Assembly: GCA_029259835.1 (NCBI GenBank) | Contig: JAJDEL010000888.1 | Location: forward strand, 1 to 7,308 | Origin: Planctomicrobium sp. | Lineage (GTDB): Bacteria > Planctomycetota > Planctomycetia > Planctomycetales > Planctomycetaceae | Direction: 5' to 3' | DNA: 7,308 bases | Shown: piece by piece, positions 1-6,110 of the stretch | How the letters are laid out: every line of letters begins with the position of its first letter | Position numbering within the stretch: the stretch's first letter is position 1 | Notes under the pieces: model-generated | Seen by the model: only the letters and a program-made list of their open reading frames with translations | Database searches by the model: none | Told to the model about the DNA's origin: nothing | Program-made: the position numbers and the translations under genes

Positions 1-763
1 CAACAAACTGTCGAATTACTCTTAAAATCCTGGCACCGACGGGAACATTCTCAGCAGCCTTCTCCCAGTTGCTGTTTTGAAGGAGAGCCAAAGGAAATGC
101 ACCAGTGAGTGCAGAGCCAAGAGATTTGACCAATTCTGTTCCATGGAAAGTATTCTCTTCAAAAGGCTCTCGTCGGTCGAGATCACCGACTGCTTTGCGA
201 ATGACTCTGGCGGTAATTTCGATATTGGAAACATCCATTAAAAGCGCAGCTATGCGGACATCATCGATTTCGCGTGGTGTCATTCGCATTCTAATGGCTA
301 CTTGCTCGGCAAGATGATTCACTCGTTGCGTTCGGTTCTGAAGAACCGGATCCGCACACTGCAAATATCGAGACAGCACTTCCACAACACCCAAGTGTGC
401 TTCGTGAAGTTCCTCCATTTTTTCATTTCGGTCATCATTGAGAGTCCCGATCAAAATCGCAGTCAACCCCAGGATCGCTCCCCAGATCATGACGCTCAAT
501 CCAACAACCAACGGAGAATTGTCGATAGCGAAACGATTGAGATCAGCCAAGATTACAACCGTGACTGTCACTGCGGAGAGTAGCGCCAAAATCCCGGCAC
601 GATAGCGACCAAGGAAGAAGCCTGAGAGAACAATCGGCAGGAAAAACAGATTCAGCACAACGATGCGAGAATGCTCTATGGAATTCAGGACAACTCCGAG
701 CCCAAGCGTAATCAGTATCAGGATACACTCCAGATATTTTTCGTTTGATTTGTCAATCAACAT
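1..763 (-). CDS. Membrane protein with degenerate HD-GYP-like domain (partial, C-terminus beyond window)
   Basis: The minus-strand frame is open from an ATG at 763-761 to the window edge, giving 254 residues without a stop. An in-frame TAG lies 15 bases upstream of the ATG, and AGGGA sits nine bases before it, so the start is well supported. Residues 1-110 hold about four hydrophobic helices (roughly 11-28, 34-52, 57-74, 85-107), a sensor-type membrane domain. Residues 120-254 follow the HD-GYP fold order and align with the upstream gene: DP at 138-139, RV at 147-148, a core IAALLMDVSNIEI at 171-183, and a late GARI at 243-246. The key residues are mostly gone. The first metal His is Arg144, the HD pair is Met176-Asp177, the GK after it is Ser179-Asn180, and HHE and GYP are absent. 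Only Asp177 and His207 seem kept. It probably cannot hydrolyse c-di-GMP and may bind a ligand or partner instead. It lies 60 bp behind an intact HD-GYP gene on the same strand, probably one operon. Confidence 0.85.
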   Translation of the reverse strand, partial: MLIDKSNEKYLECILILITLGLGVVLNSIEHSRIVVLNLFFLPIVLSGFFLGRYRAGILALLSAVTVTVVILADLNRFAIDNSPLVVGLSVMIWGAILGLTAILIGTLNDDRNEKMEELHEAHLGVVEVLSRYLQCADPVLQNRTQRVNHLAEQVAIRMRMTPREIDDVRIAALLMDVSNIEITARVIRKAVGDLDRREPFEENTFHGTELVKSLGSALTGAFPLALLQNSNWEKAAENVPVGARILRVIRQFV

Positions 764-823
764 AATAAGAAGTCCCTAAGTTTGTGCTGAGTCGATATTT
801 AGCATTTGAGAAATGGTTGAGTC

Positions 824-1861
824 TTAATGAACGAGAGTTGGCAAGTCTGCATTCGGTTGCTCGTTCGTTGAAGGCACGAAACTCCCACCGCGTATCGCCG
901 AAACGTGGTCTGATCTAGCAATAGCGTTATCGCGGAAACGAGCAGCGATGTCTTCAAACTGTTCATGAATAGAAAGAAAAACATCGACGAGATCAGGGTC
1001 AAAATGAGTCCCTGCGTTCGCCTCAATTTCTACGACACAATCAACATGAGGAACGGCTTCTTTGTAAACTCGTTTGGAAGCAAGCGCGTCATACACATCA
1101 CAGATCGCGACAATTCTGGCAGCGAGTGGAGTTTCGTACTCCGTTAATTTTCGTGGGTATCCACCACCGTCCCACCGTTCGTGATGGCACAATGCAATGT
1201 CGTGAGCCATTGCTAAGAAATCGGTATTCCCCAGACGTCGTTCAATCTGGTGGATACATTCGCTGCCGATTTCCGCATGCAGCCGGATTTTGCTGCGCTC
1301 TTCCTCGGTTAGTAATCCTGGTTTTAAGAGAATCGAATCTTCGACTCCGACTTTTCCGATGTCGTGCAACACAGAACTGATTCCGATCATACGAACAAAT
1401 TCGGAGCTGACAGTCTCTTGGAATTTTGGATGCTTTCGGAGTGCTGTTGCTAATCTGACTGAATATAGGCTGATTCGCTCCAGGTGCTGTCCGGTATCGG
1501 GATCACGAGATTCGGCGAGCTTTGCCAATCCGAAAATGATGGCGTCGCGAGTTCGTACTAGTTCATTGATTGCGAGTAACGAGGCTTCCTGTTGTTGTTG
1601 AAACTGGTTATCGGAAGGTTTTAACACTCTTGCTATGACGATCCAGTTGATACCGAATTGAATTCCGGTCAACCACAGGACTGTTCCGACTCGAAATGCA
1701 GTGATTGCGAGATCTGCGTGTTCACTCGTCATCTCAGCAGAGTTGCCTTGAATCGCCTGCGCAGAGACGTTTTCCCCCATGTTCTGCATCCAGAGCGCGA
1801 AGGCAAGACAGACAGCCTGCGAAAAGGTTATGATGACAACAAGTTTTCTTTGTGATGGCAT
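824..1861 (-). CDS. Membrane-anchored HD-GYP domain protein, probable c-di-GMP phosphodiesterase
   Basis: The product is 345 residues. Two hydrophobic segments (about 6-25 and 53-80) flank a short loop of roughly 28 residues, probably periplasmic. A Gln-rich linker (86-91) leads into a cytoplasmic HD-GYP domain at about 107-300. The signature is complete: His126 in GQHLERI, His166-Asp167 in LHDIGK, His195 in HAEIG, HHERWDGGGYP at 226-236, and Asp255 in CDVYDAL. HD-GYP proteins with this set typically bind two or three metal ions and hydrolyse cyclic-di-GMP to pGpG and GMP, so enzymatic activity is likely but not shown here. There is no receiver, PAS or large sensor domain; the short loop between the helices is the only visible input. 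The start is supported by AGGGG five bases before the ATG and an in-frame TAG further upstream with no other start codon between. The gene is divergent from sua5 and is followed after 60 bp by a degenerate HD-GYP paralogue, suggesting co-transcription. The C-terminal 45 residues beyond the domain are unassigned. Confidence 0.93.
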   Translation of the reverse strand: MPSQRKLVVIITFSQAVCLAFALWMQNMGENVSAQAIQGNSAEMTSEHADLAITAFRVGTVLWLTGIQFGINWIVIARVLKPSDNQFQQQQEASLLAINELVRTRDAIIFGLAKLAESRDPDTGQHLERISLYSVRLATALRKHPKFQETVSSEFVRMIGISSVLHDIGKVGVEDSILLKPGLLTEEERSKIRLHAEIGSECIHQIERRLGNTDFLAMAHDIALCHHERWDGGGYPRKLTEYETPLAARIVAICDVYDALASKRVYKEAVPHVDCVVEIEANAGTHFDPDLVDVFLSIHEQFEDIAARFRDNAIARSDHVSAIRGGSFVPSTNEQPNADLPTLVH

Positions 1862-2056
1862 TAGAGCCCCTATGGTTTGATCAGCTTGTCCAGAAATCTA
1901 CGTTGTAAACTCACATCATGACGAAAAAAATGCAGTATTTCGCGTTCTCTCTATCACGTTTTGCGGATTGTTTTGCCTGTACCTCGCTGAGGATGAGTGT
2001 TTATTGGCTGACCATTCGGAATTTTCGTTAGAACTCTTCACTTTCGGAGCAGACTG
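1862..2056. other. Divergent intergenic region between HD-GYP operon and sua5
   Basis: These 195 bases separate two divergently transcribed genes, so promoters for both directions are expected here. I could not pick a convincing -35/-10 pair in either direction. The stretch includes an A7 run (1924-1930) and short ORFs that stop quickly. The only site I can defend is the GGAG at 2046-2049 ahead of the proposed sua5 start. Confidence 0.5.
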
Positions 2057-2059
2057 CTG
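2046..2059 (+). promoter_or_regulatory. Ribosome binding site and proposed CTG start of sua5
   Basis: GGAG at 2046-2049 lies seven bases before CTG at 2057-2059, a normal Shine-Dalgarno spacing; a second CTG at 2054 is only four bases away. The frame is closed upstream by TGA at 2009-2011. Between that stop and the conserved TETVYGLG motif there is no ATG, GTG or TTG. In-frame ATT codons at 2021 and 2072 are the other rare-start options, but neither has a well-spaced GGAG-like site. This site decides the start by elimination and is not proven. Confidence 0.4.
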
Positions 2060-3022
2060 CAAACGCGACTCATTACAGACATCGAAACCGCTGTAAACCT
2101 GATTCAACAGGGGGGGCTTGTCGCGTTTGCTACAGAGACCGTTTATGGGTTAGGAGGGAACGCACTCGATCCGATTGTGATTGCAAAAATCTTTGAAGCC
2201 AAAGAGCGTCCCCACTTCGATCCGCTTATTGTCCATCTCGCTGATCAGGATCAGCTTGAACGGTTTGTCACAGATGTTCCAAATTCAGCTCGGACTCTGA
2301 TGGATCGATTTTGCCCTGGACCAGTGACATTCGTTTTGCCGAAACGTGATGTGATTCCTGACCTTGTCACTTCCGGTCTTTCCAGTGTGGCGATTCGAAT
2401 TCCGGCTCATGAACAGGCAAGAGAGTTCATTCAGGCTGCTGGTGTTCCGATTGCTGCACCCAGCGCGAATCGTTTTGGATGTGTCAGTCCAACAACCTCG
2501 CAGCACGTCTTAAAGGGACTTAATGGGCGGATTGATGCCGTCTTAGAAGGAGGGTCATGCGAAGTTGGCGTCGAATCAACAGTGATCGCCTGTCCTAAAA
2601 ATGGGCAACCGACACTGCTGCGACCAGGCGGGTTACCGGTTGAAGATATTGAAGCCGTGATCGGTCCGGTAGTCCGATTGAATCCTGAAACGCAAGACGA
2701 TGAATCTCCTCAAGCGGGACCAGGAATGTTGACTCGCCATTATGCTCCGTCTAAACCCATTCAAATTCTCGATGACTTCGGTGAGCTGGTAGACTCTTCT
2801 CGCGCCGGAGTGTTGGCATTCGGTGAGATCGATGAGTCCGAGTTTGCTGTTGTTGAAAACCTTTCTCCCGACTCTTCACTCGTGGAATCGGCTGCGAATT
2901 TCTTCGCAGGATTGCATCGGCTGGAAACCTCTGACATTGACATGATCGTCACGAAGTGGTTTCCGGATGAAGGACTCGGAGTGGCTCTCAACGATAGACT
3001 TCGTCGTGCGGCAGCGAAGTAG
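2057..3022 (+). CDS. sua5: L-threonylcarbamoyladenylate synthase, Sua5/YrdC family
   Basis: Sua5/TsaC enzymes make L-threonylcarbamoyladenylate from threonine, bicarbonate and ATP in the cytoplasm, for transfer to A37 of ANN-decoding tRNAs (t6A). With the proposed CTG start the product is 321 residues. The YrdC domain (about 5-200) shows LVAFATETVYGLG at 21-33 (Ala where Pro is usual), KERP at 49-52 followed by DPLIVH, CPGPVT at 86-91, PSAN at 135-138, SPTT at 144-147, ESTV at 173-176 and LRPGG at 188-192. The C-terminal Sua5 domain begins around GPGMLTRHYAP (221-231) and ends in GLGVALNDRLRRAA, marking this as the long Sua5 type and not the single-domain TsaC. The start is unusual. Homology clearly extends upstream of the first conventional start (GTG 2177), which would remove the TETVYGLG motif. 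The reading frame is continuous through a G7 tract at 2110-2116. Alternatives are an ATT start or a sequence error further upstream. The family call is secure and the exact start is not. Confidence 0.93.
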   Translation: MQTRLITDIETAVNLIQQGGLVAFATETVYGLGGNALDPIVIAKIFEAKERPHFDPLIVHLADQDQLERFVTDVPNSARTLMDRFCPGPVTFVLPKRDVIPDLVTSGLSSVAIRIPAHEQAREFIQAAGVPIAAPSANRFGCVSPTTSQHVLKGLNGRIDAVLEGGSCEVGVESTVIACPKNGQPTLLRPGGLPVEDIEAVIGPVVRLNPETQDDESPQAGPGMLTRHYAPSKPIQILDDFGELVDSSRAGVLAFGEIDESEFAVVENLSPDSSLVESAANFFAGLHRLETSDIDMIVTKWFPDEGLGVALNDRLRRAAAK

Positions 3023-3105
3023 TCACTGAATTGCTATCGTATTAATGACGAACTTACTCAAGAATCGTCTCGCCTTAAATTTCTGAGTTTGTTTGGCCTG
3101 TATTT

Positions 3106-3176
3106 AGCCGCTTGGGCGCCAGTGTCGGATGCAAGCGTGAACCGAAGTCATATCCGGGGCTAGCGCCCAAACGGCT
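3106..3176. repeat. 71-bp imperfect palindromic intergenic element
   Basis: Two 26-base arms (3106-3131 and 3151-3176) pair in a single register around a 19-base loop. The outer 14 bases (agccgcttgggcgc against gcgcccaaacggct) have one mismatch. An inner cggat/atccg stem is perfect, and the middle contains two mismatches and several G-T pairs. From memory, similar sequences with a 'ggggctagcgccc' core recur between genes in planctomycete genomes, so this is probably one copy of a dispersed REP-like family. It could also act as a transcription barrier after sua5, since TTTT follows at 3179-3182, but it lacks the compact form of an intrinsic terminator. It ends 64 bases before the sulfatase start. 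Confidence 0.7.
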
Positions 3177-3240
3177 CATTTTGGAAATGATATTGGGGAC
3201 AGTTTCTGAGCGGCTCAAGCGGAATAATTAGGAAAAATTC

Positions 3241-4743
3241 ATGGATCGACCGAACGTATTGCTCATCACAACCGATCACTGGCCGGCAGCGCTGTTGGGG
3301 TCGGCTGGTCATCCAGTGATTCAGACGCCGACGCTCGATGAACTTGCACGGTGCGGAACGCGGTTTACGAATACGTACAGCGAGTGTCCGATTTGCATTC
3401 CAGCTCGGCGCACGTTGATGACCGGCATGAATCCGCGTTCTCACGGAGACCGAACATTTCAAACGACTCTGCGAATGCCATCGGCACCGACGCTAGCAGG
3501 AACATTCCAGGATGCTGGTTACCAAACGCATGCCGTCGGAAAAATTCACGTTTACCCGCAGCGAGATCGAATCGGGTTTGAAGATGTCTGGCTCGCCGAA
3601 GAAGGGCGACCCCATTGGGGAGTTTGGGACGACTACGATACTTACCTGGGAGAAGCAGGATTCGTCGGGCGGCAGTATGAACACGGAATGAGTAACAATC
3701 AGTATTTCGCCCGACCCTGGCAACTTCCAGAAGAAACTCATGTAACGAATTGGACCAGCCGGACGATGTCGAAGATGATCCGCCGGCGCGATCCGAATCG
3801 ACCTGGCTTCTGGTACCTTTCCTTCACACATCCCCATCCACCGCTCGTCCCACTTCAACATTACTGGGATGTCTACCAACAACTCGATCCTGGAACTCAG
3901 GAATACGGAAACTGGATTCCTGACTCGTGGTGGAACGGAGAATCGCGTGAGGCTAACAGCGATACCGTAATTCCGTGGTTACTGAAATCGATTCACAACA
4001 AATGGCACATTCGAGGCCGTGAAGAATACCAAACGGCCTTGCGAGCATTCTTTGCCCTTTGCACACACATCGATCACCAGATCCGATACGTCTTAGGGAC
4101 GTTGCGCGAAGAGGGCGTACTCGATGAAACGGTGATCGTTTTTTCTGCCGATCACGGAGACATGCTCGGCCAGCATGGTCTGTGGGCGAAGAGACTGTAC
4201 TACGAAGGATCAGCGAACGTTCCGATGATTGTCGTTGGGGCCAAAAACAGCGACCGTGTTCCCGCAGGTCAAACTGACAATCGTCTCGTCGGTTTACAGG
4301 ATGTGATGCCAACGTTGCTCGATTTGTGCGGGTTGGAAAGCCCCGACTCTTGCGATGGCATCTCGATGGTCTCGTCAACGGAACGGGCCACTCTGTATGG
4401 AGAATGCAACGAAGGTCCCACGGCAACGAGGATGATTCACGATGGGCGATTCAAATTGATCTACTACGCCGGTGGGAACCACTTCCAACTTTTTGATTTA
4501 GAGTCCGACCCTCGCGAAATGGTGAATCTCGCCGACTCGCAGGAACATGAGGAACGGTTCCAGGCACTCAAGGAATGTCTGATCTCCGAGATGTACGGGA
4601 CCGATGCCGACTGGCTCAACGAGAACGGAGAGTTCGTGGGACTCCCTTCTCCTGAAGAATCGGACGAAGGAGAGCGAGGTTTGTTCCTCCAACGCGGCAT
4701 CCATTGGCCTCCGCCTCCGATCTTTCCACCGGAGGAGCAATGA
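3241..4743 (+). CDS. Type I (formylglycine) sulfatase, apparently without signal peptide
   Basis: The product is 500 residues, a usual length for the alkaline-phosphatase-superfamily sulfatases, which remove sulfate from sugar or aryl sulfate esters. The N-terminus PNVLLITTDHW carries metal ligand Asp12, followed by His13 where many members have a second Asp or Gln. The maturation motif is Cys52-Ile-Pro-Ala-Arg56 within CPICIPARRTLMTG. Cys52 would be oxidised to formylglycine, and Ala replaces the commoner Ser of CxPSR. Other landmarks are GKIH at 100-103, THPHPP at 196-201, ADHGDMLGQHG at 303-313 (metal ligands Asp304 and His305) and Lys317. The substrate cannot be told from the sequence. 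There is no hydrophobic signal segment before the first beta strand, so it seems cytoplasmic, unlike many planctomycete sulfatases. The start is firm: AGGA lies seven bases before the ATG and an in-frame TAG sits at 3229-3231. Its last codons contain GGAGGAG, which could serve a tiny overlapping ORF at 4740. Confidence 0.95.
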   Translation: MDRPNVLLITTDHWPAALLGSAGHPVIQTPTLDELARCGTRFTNTYSECPICIPARRTLMTGMNPRSHGDRTFQTTLRMPSAPTLAGTFQDAGYQTHAVGKIHVYPQRDRIGFEDVWLAEEGRPHWGVWDDYDTYLGEAGFVGRQYEHGMSNNQYFARPWQLPEETHVTNWTSRTMSKMIRRRDPNRPGFWYLSFTHPHPPLVPLQHYWDVYQQLDPGTQEYGNWIPDSWWNGESREANSDTVIPWLLKSIHNKWHIRGREEYQTALRAFFALCTHIDHQIRYVLGTLREEGVLDETVIVFSADHGDMLGQHGLWAKRLYYEGSANVPMIVVGAKNSDRVPAGQTDNRLVGLQDVMPTLLDLCGLESPDSCDGISMVSSTERATLYGECNEGPTATRMIHDGRFKLIYYAGGNHFQLFDLESDPREMVNLADSQEHEERFQALKECLISEMYGTDADWLNENGEFVGLPSPEESDEGERGLFLQRGIHWPPPPIFPPEEQ

Positions 4744-4772
4744 TGGTGAAATTCTGGTTGCAGTATTTTTGA
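4740..4772 (+). CDS. Candidate 10-codon leader peptide upstream of aroF (speculative)
   Basis: The ORF reads MMVKFWLQYF followed by TGA. Its ATG overlaps the sulfatase TGA as ATGA, and GGAGGA at 4731-4736 is a near-consensus Shine-Dalgarno sequence, so coupled translation is plausible. Four of ten residues are aromatic (Phe, Trp, Tyr, Phe), and the next gene is the first enzyme of aromatic amino acid synthesis. A strong inverted repeat starts 19 bases after its stop. Leader peptides rich in the end-product amino acid are known for trp, phe and his operons. Against it, the GGAGGA simply encodes Glu-Glu of the sulfatase, a 10-codon ORF can arise by chance, the aromatic codons are mostly not adjacent, and no U-tract follows the hairpin. 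Confidence 0.2.
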   Translation: MMVKFWLQYF

Positions 4773-4790
4773 GAATTTTAGACAGAGTTC

Positions 4791-4826
4791 GCGAACTTCA
4801 GTTTCCACGGTCGAAGCTGAATTCGC
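4791..4826 (+). promoter_or_regulatory. Strong stem-loop in the sulfatase-aroF gap
   Basis: Arms 4791-4805 and 4813-4826 pair over 14 base pairs, with one bulged C (4796), one G-T pair and a 7-base loop (4806-4812). A 12-base palindrome, agttcgcgaact (4786-4797), overlaps its left arm and could give a competing fold. No T-run follows on either strand, so it is not a standard intrinsic terminator. It may be a Rho-linked 3' end or processing site for the sulfatase mRNA, or part of an aroF leader. Confidence 0.5.
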
Positions 4827-4850
4827 AGTGGGCTACAATCCCCGGCTCAT

Positions 4851-4865
4851 TCGTCATCGTGACGA
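4851..4865 (+). promoter_or_regulatory. Small hairpin in the aroF upstream region
   Basis: The arms tcgtca and tgacga pair perfectly around a 3-base loop (tcg). It is the middle of three inverted repeats in the sulfatase-aroF gap. Taken alone it could easily be chance. Confidence 0.3.
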
Positions 4866-4881
4866 GATCAAGAAAACATTT

Positions 4882-4905
4882 CACACAGTCGTAAACGTCT
4901 GTGTG
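4882..4905 (+). promoter_or_regulatory. Inverted repeat upstream of aroF
   Basis: Perfect 7-base arms cacacag (4882-4888) and ctgtgtg (4899-4905) enclose a 10-base centre, tcgtaaacgt, which can add a two-pair cg/cg stem with a taaa loop. It lies 47 bases before the aroF start. It could be an operator-like dyad or an RNA hairpin; no T-run follows, so a terminator is unlikely. Confidence 0.4.
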
Positions 4906-4952
4906 TCTGTCGAATTCACCTGAACTATTACCCAAATTGTGAGAAGATCATC

Positions 4953-5990
4953 GTGATCATCGTAATGAAGCCCAATTGTTCTGAAGAACAGTTACAGCAC
5001 ATCTGCGAAAAAGTCGAAGAGATGGGCTTTCGCCATGAAGTCAGCCGTGGTGTTCAGCGAACACTCGTTGGTGTCATCGGGGAAGAAGACGAGTTGCGGA
5101 ACGCACCGCTGAAGGCCATTCCCGGAGTGGAGAGCGTGATGTCGGTGCTCAAGCCATATAAGTTAGCGAGTCGTGAGTTCCACGAAGATGATTCCGTTTT
5201 TGAATTGGGGCACGGCGTCAAGATCGGTGGAGGATCGATGGTATTGATCGCCGGTCCTTGTGCGATTGAAGGTCCAGAGATTCTCCTGGAAATCGCGAAG
5301 GCAGTGAAATCTGCTGGAGCGAATGTCCTTCGCGGTGGAGCATTCAAGCCCCGAACCAGCCCTTACAGTTTTCAGGGATTGGGTGAAGAAGGATTGAAAA
5401 TTCTTCGGTCCGTCGGTGACGAAACTAAAATGCCTGTCGTCACCGAAGTGATGGACCCACGCCAAGTTGAGCTGATTGACCAGTACACCGATATTTTTCA
5501 GGTCGGCGCCAGAAACATGCAAAACTTCAATCTGCTCATGGAAGTTGGAAAAACGAGCAAGCCCGTTCTGCTGAAGAGAGGCATGAGCGCGACCGTGCAG
5601 GATTTGTTGATGTCCGCGGAGTACATCATCGCTCATGGAAATAAAGAGGTCATTTTGTGTGAACGGGGAATCCGTAGCTTCGATTCTTCAACACGTAACC
5701 TCTTCGATCTCTCAATGGTTCCCAACGTGAAAGGACTTTCTCACCTTCCGATCGTTGTCGATCCGAGCCATGCGACTGGTCGTCCCGATCTCATTCCGAG
5801 TATGGCGTTAGCTGGAGTTGCCGCCGGAGCGGATGGGATTCATATTGAAGTCCATAGTTGTCCGGAAAAAGCCATGAGCGACGGACCGCAAGCACTCCTC
5901 CCAGAGCAATTCGCAGAACTCTCCAAACAGATTCAGGAACTTGCACGCTTCTTTAATCGAGAAGTCGTTGCAACACCACCGATCGACTGA
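4953..5990 (+). CDS. aroF: 3-deoxy-7-phosphoheptulonate (DAHP) synthase, type I-beta with N-terminal regulatory domain
   Basis: This enzyme condenses phosphoenolpyruvate and erythrose 4-phosphate to DAHP, the first step of the shikimate pathway, in the cytoplasm. The 345-residue product closely follows the Thermotoga maritima type (about 338 residues). Residues 1-66 form the ferredoxin-like, ACT-like domain that in Thermotoga mediates feedback inhibition by Tyr and Phe, and SREFH at 73-77 leads into the (beta/alpha)8 barrel. Visible landmarks are IAGPC with metal ligand Cys103, [11 protein letters not shown] at 132-142, [10 protein letters not shown] at 183-192, LLKRG at 206-210, LCERGIR at 235-241, DPSH with His273, EVH with Glu299, and Asp310. 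These match the four known Thermotoga metal ligands shifted by one. The GTG at 4953 is preferred over ATG 4965 because MIIVMKP matches the Thermotoga N-terminus MIVVLKP; GAGA eight bases upstream is a modest ribosome site. The gene has a structured 209-bp upstream region that may carry control elements. Confidence 0.97.
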   Translation: MIIVMKPNCSEEQLQHICEKVEEMGFRHEVSRGVQRTLVGVIGEEDELRNAPLKAIPGVESVMSVLKPYKLASREFHEDDSVFELGHGVKIGGGSMVLIAGPCAIEGPEILLEIAKAVKSAGANVLRGGAFKPRTSPYSFQGLGEEGLKILRSVGDETKMPVVTEVMDPRQVELIDQYTDIFQVGARNMQNFNLLMEVGKTSKPVLLKRGMSATVQDLLMSAEYIIAHGNKEVILCERGIRSFDSSTRNLFDLSMVPNVKGLSHLPIVVDPSHATGRPDLIPSMALAGVAAGADGIHIEVHSCPEKAMSDGPQALLPEQFAELSKQIQELARFFNREVVATPPID

Positions 5991-5991
5991 G

Positions 5992-6016
5992 CTGAACGCG
6001 CTAGCGTCGAGTTTTT
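5992..6016 (+). terminator. Weak candidate intrinsic terminator of aroF
   Basis: Just after the aroF stop, acgc (5996-5999) and gcgt (6004-6007) pair around a gcta loop. An outer ct/ag pair closes across a 2x2 mismatch, and TTTTT follows at 6012-6016. The position and T-run suit a terminator, but the stem is short and interrupted. Confidence 0.35.
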
Positions 6017-6075
6017 GTAGGGTAGGGTTCCCCTGCCATTGACCGCAAAGGAAGGCATGCAGGAGCATGCCCTAC
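6017..6075. repeat. Palindromic intergenic element downstream of aroF
   Basis: The 59-bp unit is bounded by gtaggg (6017-6022) and ccctac (6070-6075). An inner cctgc (6032-6036) can pair with gcagg (6059-6063). Alternatively ggcatgc and gcatgcc (6054-6060 and 6065-6071) form a perfect 7-bp hairpin with a 4-base loop. The two folds exclude each other. It has no coding potential I can see and resembles dispersed GTAGGG-type intergenic repeats. It ends 35 bases before the esterase start. Confidence 0.5.
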
Positions 6076-6110
6076 GAACTATTAGACCGTCCATTTTTAA
6101 TTGGAATTCA

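Noticed and set aside
302..583. 93-residue plus-strand ORF in the first 600 bases
   Set aside because: It is antisense to the degenerate HD-GYP gene, whose frame, membrane helices and start are much better supported.
1916..2107. 63-residue minus-strand ORF between the HD-GYP gene and sua5
   Set aside because: It runs antisense to the conserved N-terminal part of sua5, has no recognisable motif or good ribosome site, and its composition looks like an antisense shadow.
2110..2116. Frameshift at the G7 tract as the cause of the missing sua5 start
   Set aside because: Sua5-like sequence continues in the same frame on both sides of the tract, and the other two frames also offer no ATG leading into it, so an indel here does not restore a start.
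2177..2179. GTG 2177 as the start of sua5
   Set aside because: It would remove the conserved LVAF-TETVYGLG region, which is clearly present in frame just upstream.
3953..4426. 157-residue minus-strand ORF inside the sulfatase
   Set aside because: It lies entirely antisense to conserved sulfatase sequence including the ADHGD motif; no family features are visible.
4758..4786. TTGCAG followed by an AT-rich spacer as a sigma70-like promoter for aroF
   Set aside because: No acceptable -10 element occurs at the right distance, and planctomycete promoter consensus is too uncertain to claim it.
4604..4894. Plus-strand 96-residue ORF spanning the sulfatase end and the gap before aroF
   Set aside because: Half of it is an off-frame reading of the sulfatase, it lacks a ribosome site, and the rest crosses the inverted repeats with no protein-like pattern.
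5163..5636. 157-residue minus-strand ORF inside aroF
   Set aside because: It is antisense to the catalytic barrel of DAHP synthase; its length is explained by the coding constraint on the other strand.
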